Assembly: GCF_905404315.1 (NCBI RefSeq)
Contig: NC_066304.1
Location: 3,038,001 to 3,102,000, forward strand
Reading direction: 5' to 3'
Length of the DNA stretch: 64,000 bases
Origin: Leptidea sinapis
Taxonomy: Eukaryota > Arthropoda > Insecta > Lepidoptera > Pieridae
Under the pieces are notes generated by a model that was not told the origin of the DNA, searched no databases, and saw nothing but the letters and a program-made list of their open reading frames with translations. Positions 45,901 to 53,893 of this stretch are shown piece by piece (the first letter of the stretch is position 1; each line of letters starts with the position of its first letter). The position numbers and the translations under genes are program-made.

Positions 45901-46331
45901 TTCTCAGGGTCTCCTGTAATCAATAAATGGTTTATATTTTTATCAGATTTCGTAGAAAAAGAAAAAAATGAAGTAATTAGTGGGGAATGCTCAATTTAGT
46001 TTTTTTTACAATAATTTTCGAGCCCTGGCAACAACCTCTTTATTTCGTTCTTATTGGCAGTCCCTGGCCCCTTTTCAGTACCTTACTTGATCGTCAATGG
46101 TTCGCCGAGGTCGCCGGTCAAGAGTATAAATGTTAAGAAAACACGCGTAAAAGGTTTCATGTAATTGTAAGAAGACAGGCAAGGAGGTGCGTGATGGACG
46201 GTAGTAGGTCGAGGTCCGTTAAAGAAATAACGAAACTCCAATGTATATGCTTTTACAACAAGATCCAGAAAATTAAAATAATTATTAAAAAAAAAAACGT
46301 TTGTGTTTGTTACAGAAAAGGTTAATTGGGC
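45901..46331. other. No gene seen
   Basis: AT-rich, with a less AT-rich patch at 46020-46130; no recognisable frame. Confidence 0.3.
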
Positions 46332-46418
46332 ATAAAAGGCATTTATTTTCTCAAAATTGATTCCTTTAGAATTCTTTTTGATGTCATTTCTAATATACAG
46401 ATAATACTACCGCTTCGG
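46332..46418 (-). mobile_element. LINE 3' UTR scrap (15-kb family)
   Basis: AAGGCATTTATTTTCTCAAA, TGATTCCTTTAGAATTCTTT and CCGCTTCGGAAA match the 3' UTR at 15027-15130. Confidence 0.75.
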
Positions 46419-46421
46419 AAA

Positions 46422-46715
46422 CCCCAAACACATTCTTCTGGAATGCGAAGCCATTGCCAGAATCCGGCTGGGGTGTCTTAAAACACCTTCACTTAAAGCA
46501 GAGGACGTGCTCTGCCTGGACCCTCTGAGGATCCTACGCCTTTTAAAAGTAATAGGTCTCGAGGATATAATTTAAATCTCGGCACAGTAACTCGATTCTC
46601 CTCCTTAACTTTTTAGTTGCGCTAGCGCAAGAAGGGGGCACAATAGATCCTAGGATTTAAGTGCATTGAAATCCTTAAATCTTAATAAGAATAATAAGTA
46701 ATAATACTACAACAT
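46422..46715 (+). mobile_element. LINE C-terminal fragment, Jockey/R1/I-like
   Basis: Frame 46429-46575 reads HILLECEAIARIRLGCLKTP, then ALED-like residues and LRLLKVIGLEDII before a TAA. HxLLEC is the cysteine-histidine-type end seen in LINEs whose ORF2 continues past an RNase H or zinc-knuckle region. The 3' UTR follows to about 46715. 5' truncated, directly adjoining another LINE scrap. Confidence 0.7.
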
Positions 46716-47182
46716 AGACTTTAATAATGATACCACATATTGGGATTTTTAGTAGTTTTTGACTTTCAATAAGTGATATCATATCCAATTTGGAATAAAA
46801 ATATTTAATATTGTATTTGAATTTATGAAGAAGGGTAAATTCAAAAAAGGTGATTGTATGTTATTTTGATAAAGTTTGCTAAAGAAGAAAAGTGTAAGCT
46901 ACTAAATAAACTGTTTTTAAGTAGTTTTATGTATTGAGATAGTATCTTGAAAGGTCTGAAAACGTCGGATAACTAAAATAATAATAAAAATGTAACTTTT
47001 ACGCAAAATTCTGATGTAAAAACAATGTTACACGCGTTTTAATCCATAAAAGTAATTTATTTAAATGTTTTTAAGTATTTAAAGGCCTAATATCAAGTTT
47101 TAAATGCTTACATGAACGTCTCTGTAGCAAACAACGTAATTCCAAAATTTTTGATATTGTTCCATATAAATATTATAATATA
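46716..47182. other. Repeat scrap, otherwise no gene seen
   Basis: 46725-46815 matches the repeat at 12718-12860 in reverse (TGACTTTCAATAAGTGATAT). The remainder is AT-rich; 46960-47080 resembles 44385-44490 (TTAAATGTTTTTAAG, AGAACATGTTAC-like words), a low-copy repeat. Confidence 0.4.
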
Positions 47183-47493
47183 CTAGCTGACCCAGCAAAC
47201 GTTGTATTGCCGATATTAAAATCGCGATACAAAAGTAACTGTTAATCGTAGATGGGTGAAAATTTGAAGTTGTATGTATTTTTTAATGCTGACTCATAAT
47301 CATACAAATTAAAAAAAAATGTCAAAAAAATTGCCGTGGACCACTCTTAACATTTAGGGGAATGAAAAACAGATGTTGTCCGATTCTCAGACCTACCCAA
47401 TATGCACTCAAAATTTCATGAGAATCGGTCAAGCCGTTTCGAAGGAGTTTAACTACAAACACCGCGACATGAGTGTTTTCTATATGTATTAGA
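47183..47493 (-). mobile_element. Non-autonomous Helitron
   Basis: CTAGCTGACCCAGCAAACG to TGTATTAGA followed by T; same subfamily as 11551-11854 and 16424-16721. The clean A...T flanks support precise Helitron termini. Confidence 0.8.
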
Positions 47494-47499
47494 TTAACA

Positions 47500-47700
47500 C
47501 CTTTTCACAAATTATCTATCCCCAAACTAGGCATAGCCATATGTCAGTCGACGATGTATTTTAATACTTACATAACTTACATTGACAAATAAACATGCAT
47601 GACTCGGAAACAAATATCCGTATTCATCATATAAATGTTTGTTCCTATCGGGATTCGAACCTCTAGCTTTGTAGTCACTAACGACTGGGCTATATGGGTC
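47500..47700 (-). mobile_element. tRNA-derived SINE, reverse copy
   Basis: CACAAATTATCTATCCCCAA, CATGACTCGGAAACAAATAT, CGGGATTCGAACC (B box reversed) and GACTGGGCTATATGGGTC. It directly follows the Helitron. Confidence 0.8.
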
Positions 47701-47734
47701 TTCAAAATTTGTTCAAATTGTCTAAAAAAATATT

Positions 47735-47945
47735 TCATCGCCATCATCATCAGCCGGAAGACGTCAACTGCTGGACAAAAGGCCTTCCCCAAAGATCGCC
47801 ATAACGATCGGTCCTGCGCTGTCCTCATTCATCCATCCATCTTCATTCCATCTTGTGGGAGGTTTACCAGCACTACGTCTTCCGGTCGCCATTCGAGGAC
47901 TTTACTACCCCAACGACAATCTATCCGTCGAACTATGTGTAAAAT
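47735..47945 (-). mobile_element. LINE reverse transcriptase C-terminal fragment
   Basis: The minus strand reads AQDRSLWRSLGKAF, then DVFRLMMMA. This is the conserved extreme C-terminus of the LINEs with RWxDD and AQDRxxWR motifs, followed by the ATGATGATGG-type tail. A second copy lies at 51020-51240. Confidence 0.8.
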
Positions 47946-48429
47946 AAAAACTTAATTAACTCTTTCATATCACCAATCAAAGAATTTGTTTGCCACGATA
48001 TATCATAATAATGTGCGTTCCAATGAAATCATCATAAAAACAAAAATAATTCAGAGCATATGTAATTGATTTAATAATTAATACTGCAAAAAGGAATCAA
48101 ATAAAGTATTCGCTTCGAATGACAAAAGGCAATGAATCAGAAATTCTCATGAAGCCGCGTTGTCTCCACACGTGTGTAGCATCTGTACCCCGCCCCCAAG
48201 GTCCTGCTAACCTCACCCCCTCTAAGGGAACTTCTGAAAAAATTGGACCAACACTAGCAATAACCCATCCCTATTCCCATGCCATAAGGTCCACAATTCA
48301 GTCGTTGTTGCGACACGTTTTAATATTGACACAAATGGTCTATAGGAGACGATATTGCGTTTGCGTTTACTGATCTTGATAGGTCAATGACCTAATTAAT
48401 TTACTACTAGTATTTTGAAGAAACTTTAA
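47946..48429. other. No gene seen
   Basis: A C-rich patch at 48170-48260 (CCCCGCCCCCAAGGTCCTGC) carries an 84-codon frame without a recognisable domain. The rest is AT-rich. Confidence 0.3.
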
Positions 48430-48803
48430 TCTATATATACAAAAATGAATTGTTGTTCGTTAGTCTCGCTAAAACTCGAGAACGGCTGGACCGATTTGGC
48501 TAATTTTGGTCTTGAATTATTTGTGGAAGTCCAGAGAAGGTTTAAAAGGTGAATAAATAGGAAAATACTGCTAAATTAAATAAAACAACAAATTTGTTTT
48601 TCCTTTGATGTGTCCATACATAATTTCTATGAGAGAATTTATTGACGCACGGTTTGACAGTTCTGCTGTGAAACAATTTCATTACGACAGCAGGGTGCTA
48701 TTTTATGAAGTAATTTTTGATGTTATGATATATTATTGACAAATTCATATAAAAACATTATTTTATTTATTATATACAGAACAACGTCTGTCGGGTCAGC
48801 TAG
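48430..48803 (+). mobile_element. Complete non-autonomous Helitron
   Basis: A|TCTATATATACAAAAATGAA at the 5' end, then CTCGAGAACGGCTGGACCG. The 3' end has the hairpin ACAGA...TCTGT, CGGGTCAGCTAG|T. TC start, hairpin close to the 3' end, CTAG end and A/T insertion context are all Helitron hallmarks. 374 bp, no Rep-Hel ORF, so dependent on an autonomous partner. Confidence 0.85.
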
Positions 48804-49029
48804 TATTTAATATTAAAGTTATAAAACAAAATGTAATGCTTGTTATTTTCTTCTAACAGGCTCTGCATTTATTCACTTATAACTCAGAGTTTATATTATT
48901 ATTTATTATTACTTATTGGCGTGTACATCTTTTTTACAGACCAGCACAGCTCCTGTGATTCCTCCCGAACGCACTTTTGTTCTCCTCTCATATAGAAACT
49001 AGTAGAAAAAGTAATTCAAATTCAAATAT

Positions 49030-49345
49030 TCTACCAGTGGGGGCTCCTTTGCACAGGATGCCGGCTAGATTATGGGTGAAACAACGGCGCCTATTTCTAC
49101 CGTGAAGCAGTAATGTGTAAGCATTATTGTGTTTAGGTGTGAAGGGCACCACAGCTGGTGAAATTACTGGGTAAATGAGACTGAACATCGTATTTCTCAA
49201 TGCGACGAGCGCAATTGTAGTGCCGCTCAGAAATTTCGGTTTTTCAAGAATCCTGAGCGGCACTTCACTGTAAGGGGCAGGGCGTATAAATTACCAACAG
49301 TTGAACGTCCTGCTCGTCTCGTCCCTTATTTTCATAAAAACAAAT
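49030..49345 (+). mobile_element. Family A element, full-length copy
   Basis: From ACCAGTGGGGGCTCCTTTGC to CTCGTCTCGTCCCTTATTTT and a short A run. It follows a short AATTCAAATTCAAATATT scrap of another repeat at 49014. Confidence 0.88.
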
Positions 49346-50030
49346 ACGTTTTTTCAAAGAAGGAATTAAAATTACTTATAATTCGTCAAAAACTACATAC
49401 CACTCACTCGAAAATTTATGCCTCACACTTTTCTTTTTAAATCATAAAATATAAAATATCGGTTCTTCTCTTCTTATATACAATTTACTGTTTAATAGCC
49501 TGAGGGTGGTCGCTCCATTCCCATCCAGTAACTTGAAGTGAGCAGTAGTTTGTCAGACAAGATTGATATGATAGGTACTCAACCTACTAACGAACGCGTC
49601 CTGTAATTTGTAACACGAGTATTCTAAATTGCAGATGGGATAAAATAGAAGCTTACAAAAGATATTTATCATAAATTTGATGAAATACAAAAACTTACAG
49701 TCATATGAAAGCCACTGATAAGTATTTAATTATTAGCTTCATTAATTCGCTGTATCAAAAAGAACAATTTACTTAGATAAGAATAAGTATGTTGTTATAT
49801 TAATTTAAAAAATCTTTTAAAACTTATATATAGTTTTTGAGTGAAAACTTCTTAAGCCGCACTAGCTGTTTATTTTGTGGGAATCGAATGTGACTGAGCC
49901 GTCACGCTCGGCTTTGTAACGCTCGTTTGGATAAACTGGGCTTGAGTGTGATAATGATACATATAATTTGTTTATTTTTTAAAGTGATAATTTTTAGTTG
50001 TTTTTGAGTTACATATACACATTAAATTTT
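49346..50030. other. No gene seen
   Basis: AT-rich; 49885-49945 (GAGCCGTCACGCTCGGCTTT) is a copy of the unnamed repeat also seen at 40850. Confidence 0.35.
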
Positions 50031-50032
50031 AG

Positions 50033-50235
50033 TTAAAAATTAGTTGAAAACAAAATTTATGAACGGGGAATCGAACCCGCAACATCTCGTGTTCCATGCG
50101 AGCGCTCTTCCACTGAACCGTTCGAGTGACGTAAAGTTCATGAATCTTGATATGTCTCTGGTATATATGGTAGTTGAACCATGTTTTAATACACATTTTT
50201 TTTCAAGAATTTTCGATGACTTATGGCCATTTTGG
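50033..50235 (-). mobile_element. Repeat with an internal tRNA-like segment, copy 1
   Basis: In reverse: CTCCAAAATGGCCATAAGTC, TTGAAAAAAAATGTGTATTA, ACGTCACTCGAACGGTTCAG, then the tRNA-like part AGTGGAAGAGCGCTC and GGGTTCGATTCCCCG, then AAATTTTGTTTTC. The tRNA-like part is preceded by ~110 bp of shared element sequence, so it is not a simple 5' head. Copy 2 is at 52600-52830. Confidence 0.7.
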
Positions 50236-50744
50236 AGATAGTGGCGTGATCCTGGTGCAGTAGAATTTTCGGAACTTTTAATGAAAGAAACACCTCAATA
50301 AGATTTGGCAGTTCTCTCTTGAAGTTAACCTAACACTGCCTAAAGAATTCTGAAGAGACGACGAAGGAGAATTCCGATTAAGGTGGTGAAGGTGGATGCA
50401 ATATTATCTACCTCTAAGCCAAACTCTTTTCATTGTTGCTAAGTGTCTTAAGATGTTTATCTAGGGTTGTCATGATGAAATACACCCTATTTATTCTATT
50501 GATCAATGCCGGCCGCTTTATTTCAAATTCATGCTTTAATTTCATCAGTTTTTGGCAGTAGAGTTCAAAATCTATGGTTCTGCCTGGCGGTAAAAGTTCA
50601 CAATGAACAATACCCTTTAAATCACATCATATACACAGTACCACCTTATTGTGAGTAAGCCCTGATTTTGTGACAGCTTACGCAGTCTAACTGACATTTG
50701 ACTACGACGTTTCATACATAATAGTAATAAAAATATTGACATAC
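50236..50744. other. Traces of another mobile-element coding region
   Basis: GTAAAAGTTCACAATGAACA, ACCTTATTGTGAGTAAGCCC and CTGCCTGGCGGTAAAAG look like a degraded mariner-type transposase in reverse, but no frame is continuous enough to prove it. Otherwise no gene. Confidence 0.3.
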
Positions 50745-50945
50745 TGTGATACAAATTACCCTGCCCTAAACTAGGCCTAGCCTGTACTATGGGCACTAAA
50801 CAACGATATATTTAATACAATATACTGTAAACATACATAAATACATATTATAAACATCCATGACTCGGAAACAAACATCTATATTCATCGTATAAATGTT
50901 TGCACCTACCGGGATTCGAACCCGGAACCTTGTATAGTTCAGTAG
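50745..50945 (-). mobile_element. tRNA-derived SINE, reverse copy
   Basis: ACCCTGCCCTAAACTAGGCC, CCATGACTCGGAAACAAACA and CACCTACCGGGATTCGAACC. The A-box end is interrupted at about 50937. Confidence 0.8.
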
Positions 50946-51019
50946 GCTCGTGATGGTGATAATTATTTTTATTATTATATCCACTATTCATCACCAGTTA
51001 TCAATCTCTTCAAAAATCG

Positions 51020-51240
51020 TACAATCATCATCAGCCGAAAGAAGCCCACTGCTGGATAAAGGTTTAACTCAAAGTTCTCTCACGACGTTCGGTCCTGAGC
51101 TGCCTTCATCCAACCTATTCCGGCGATCTTGACAATATCATCGGTTCATTTTGTTTGGGACCTACCACCACTGCGTCTTCCGGCACGTGGTCGCCATTTG
51201 AGGACTTTGCTGCCCTGACGACCACCTGTACGTTTAAATA
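51020..51240 (-). mobile_element. LINE reverse transcriptase C-terminal fragment
   Basis: Diverged relative of 47735-47945: ATCATCATCAGCCGAAAGAA, CGTTCGGTCCTGAGCTGC, CACTGCGTCTTCCGGCACGT and TTGAGGACTTTGCTGCCCTG, read on the minus strand. No open frame. Confidence 0.75.
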
Positions 51241-51344
51241 TGAGTAAGGTTCAAAACATCTCTTTAAATGACACCTGAACATGCTGATGATGCAGCCCTT
51301 ACTAATTAATTTGTTTTGTATACTACAGCCATCTTTTTTTGTAT

Positions 51345-51650
51345 GTATAGACGACCTGTATAGCTGAGTAGTTAGCGATCCTACCTACTAAGCTAGGGGT
51401 CCCGGGTTCGAATCCCGGTAGGTGCAAGCATTTATATGATTAATATGGATGTTTGTTTCCGAGTCATTGATGTTTAAATGTATTTATGTATGTTTATATG
51501 TATGCTTATATGACTTTATGTATGTTTAAGTAAGTATATTGTATTAAATATATCATTGTCTTGTCACCCATAACACAGGCTATATATGCTTAACTTGGGG
51601 CAAGATAATTTGTGTAAAAAGTGTGTCAATATTATTATTATATTATTATG
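51345..51650 (+). mobile_element. Full-length tRNA-derived SINE
   Basis: tRNA-like head with A box (TAGCTGAGTAGTTAGCG) and perfect B box (GGGTTCGAATCCC), body TTTGTTTCCGAGTCATTGAT, tail CTTGGGGCAAGATAATTTG and an (ATT)n end. The most complete of five copies and a good reference for the family. Confidence 0.9.
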
Positions 51651-52149
51651 TTCTTCTGACGAGCTCTACTTTTTCCGAACATATGATAGATTCAGTAATT
51701 TTAAAGAAGTATTTATAGTGACGTTTCAAAAGAACCTAACTTAAGCCTAATTGAAGAAAGTTATTTGACTTTGACTTCATTACATATATTTAATGTTATC
51801 TAAACTAGCCGGATCCAATTAGTACAGCCAAAGAGATTTAATTTTAAGTTTCTACAAACTATCTGCGACAAGAATTATTCCCCAAACAATACAATAAAAA
51901 CGGTCGATTTCTTCTTTATCGTATATTATGTGACGATCTTTATTTACTTATCCTGTTGATCCCGGACGGGGTACAAGTACAGAAAATATTATATCTTCAT
52001 CGGTCGATATGTCTGCGAATTCTCAAGTAAATCGGGCCTCTTGAGATATGCGAAGATAACGTTTATAGATTACGTTTCGCCTTTTGCACGTCATAGACGT
52101 ATAGAAATTTTTTAATAGTATAGAACGGTTAAGAGAGGATAAAAAAGAC
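51651..52149. other. No gene seen
   Basis: AT-rich; no recognisable frame. Confidence 0.3.
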
Positions 52150-52496
52150 TGTAAAGTAGTACTTAAGAAAAAATTAAAAGAGCACTTTCTCCACGTAAGC
52201 CTTAATATTTAAAGTAGTATAGTGTAGTTATATGTATACAGGTAAGATTTTAATATGTTTTTAGGAATATTATGAATTGATAACTAATTAATGTTATGTG
52301 TGTAATGTTATATGTGTATTAGTAATAGTGTATATAACGAACATAATTAGGTATAATTTATTATAGATGCACAATAGTATGATATAGTCTAAGAGCGTAA
52401 ACTCGCCAACAAACTGTTGCAAAAGTTTGGGAGATGTAAAATTTAAGTACCAACTGTGCATATATTTATGATTAAATAAATTAAAAAAAAAAGACA
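52150..52496 (+). mobile_element. Probable LINE 3' end
   Basis: KKDCKVVLKKKLKEHFLHVS-like coding trace, then an AT-rich UTR ending ATGATTAAATAAATT and an A run at about 52485. Polyadenylated end and 5' truncation fit a retroposed LINE; the clade is not clear. Confidence 0.45.
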
Positions 52497-52589
52497 AACA
52501 ATGCGTGAGAGAAAGGTGAACATCTCTAACGGAGATATATATATATATATATATATTTAAAGTGGTAACCCCTACTTCTGGGATTAATT

Positions 52590-52830
52590 ACGCAAATTAA
52601 ATTTGAAAACAAAATTTATAAGCGATGCGGGACTCGAGCTCGACTCGCTGTGTGAGCGCTCTTCCACTGAACCAACCGTTCGAGTGACGTAAAGTTCATA
52701 AATCTTGATATTTCTTTGTTCAACTATCAGGTTTTCGATACATTTTTTTTTCAAGATTTAATCACAGTATAATATATTATGTGTGCCACTTTTTCGATGA
52801 CATTTTGCCATTTTGGAGATATTATATTAT
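52590..52830 (-). mobile_element. Repeat with an internal tRNA-like segment, copy 2
   Basis: Shares GAAAACAAAATTTATAAGCG, CGAGTGACGTAAAGTTCATA, TTTTTTTTCAAGATTT and TTTTGCCATTTTGGAGATA with 50033-50235. The tRNA-like part is more damaged here; AACC is duplicated in GAACCAACCG. A (TA)n tract lies at 52537-52556. Confidence 0.7.
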
Positions 52831-53014
52831 ATATACGTTGACGAGCAATCTTTTAATTTTTCGTTCGTAAAATATTTTTGACTTTGACTATATTCAAGAT
52901 AGAATATGAAAGCGCAACTATTGCTACTGTAACCTATTTTGATTGAAGTCGTAAACTTTAAGCCACGGTTGAAAATAGCTAAGTAGTATTTTGAGCACTA
53001 AGCAAGCTATACCA

Positions 53015-53178
53015 ATGGGTGGCTCCTTTGCACAGGAAGCCAGCTAGATTATGGGTACCACAACGGCGCATACTTAACAGTATTTAAGAAACAGTAATGT
53101 GTTAACATTACTGTATTTCGGTCTGAAGGGAGTCGTAGCTAGTGAAATTACTAGGCAAATGAGACTTAACATATACAA
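53015..53178 (+). mobile_element. Family A element, 3'-truncated copy
   Basis: From AATGGGTGGCTCCTTTGCAC to GCAAATGAGACTTAACAT, then it joins different sequence. Loss of the A-tail end is unusual for retroposed copies and suggests a later deletion or insertion. Confidence 0.8.
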
Positions 53179-53184
53179 TTGATT

Positions 53185-53540
53185 TAAGTTTTCTTTAGTG
53201 TTAATTCCACCAATATTTGTTTTTAAAAACAATTCGACACGTGTTTCGCCTCTACACGAGGCATCCTCAGGACGTGTTGTCTCGCCAAAATCTGACACGA
53301 GACTATGTATGTCTAAGCTACTACTTGCTAACGCACACATTGACAAATCAAAATTGTCAAGTCACATACAGCGAACGAAGGCCACCGAAGGGTCTCTCTT
53401 CTCTTTCAAACGCAACAATCTTTCTCTTTCGTTTATAAGCTTTCTTTCGACTTTGATCGTTATATATGGATCTTATATACAATCATATAACACAAAGCGG
53501 TCATATATACAAACTAAAATTTTATTAATCTGGAGATCCC
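53185..53540. mobile_element. Unnamed interspersed repeat
   Basis: AATTCGACACGTGTTTCGCC, CTACACGAGGCATCCTCAGG and ACGTGTTGTCTCGCCAAAAT. I recognise this as a common lepidopteran repeat. Its frames (for example 53198-53545) are not conserved protein sequence. A possibly related stretch lies at about 61520-61620. Confidence 0.5.
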
Positions 53541-53544
53541 GGTA

Positions 53545-53715
53545 AGGATGTGATCTGCCCAGTGCCACTTCAGTTTCGCAAAAATTTGGAATTTTTAATT
53601 CGTTCTCCTACGGACCTCCTCATTTCTGATTCCATCTCGCAGGGAAACTCTAAGGATAGCCCTATCCATTGCCCTCTGAGTGACCATGAGCTTTCTCATA
53701 AGGCCCATAGTTAGC
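53545..53715 (-). mobile_element. LINE 3' coding scrap
   Basis: GATCTGCCCAGTGCCACTTC, GATTCCATCTCGCAGGGAAA and CATAAGGCCCATAGTTAGCG fit, in reverse, the reverse transcriptase region upstream of the RSMERSM motif of the LINEs seen at 17.4 and 47.7 kb. It ends ~180 bp before the esterase-like gene. Confidence 0.6.
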
Positions 53716-53893
53716 GACAAAAGTGCACAAACAATTTCTCGATATAGTATTCTAAGGCTGGATAAATTTTAGTACTTTTGTTTGTGTAACTTTATCTCGC
53801 ATAAGATATTGTAAGATAAATCTTCAAGTGACCAAGAGAAATAATCCTGATAAGATATTGTAGGCATATCATTTGTGTTCTACGGTTAGTGTA

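Noticed and set aside
50236..50744. Possible second mariner transposase in reverse
   Set aside because: A few suggestive words but no continuous motif such as TGDESW or terminal repeats; left as an unresolved trace.
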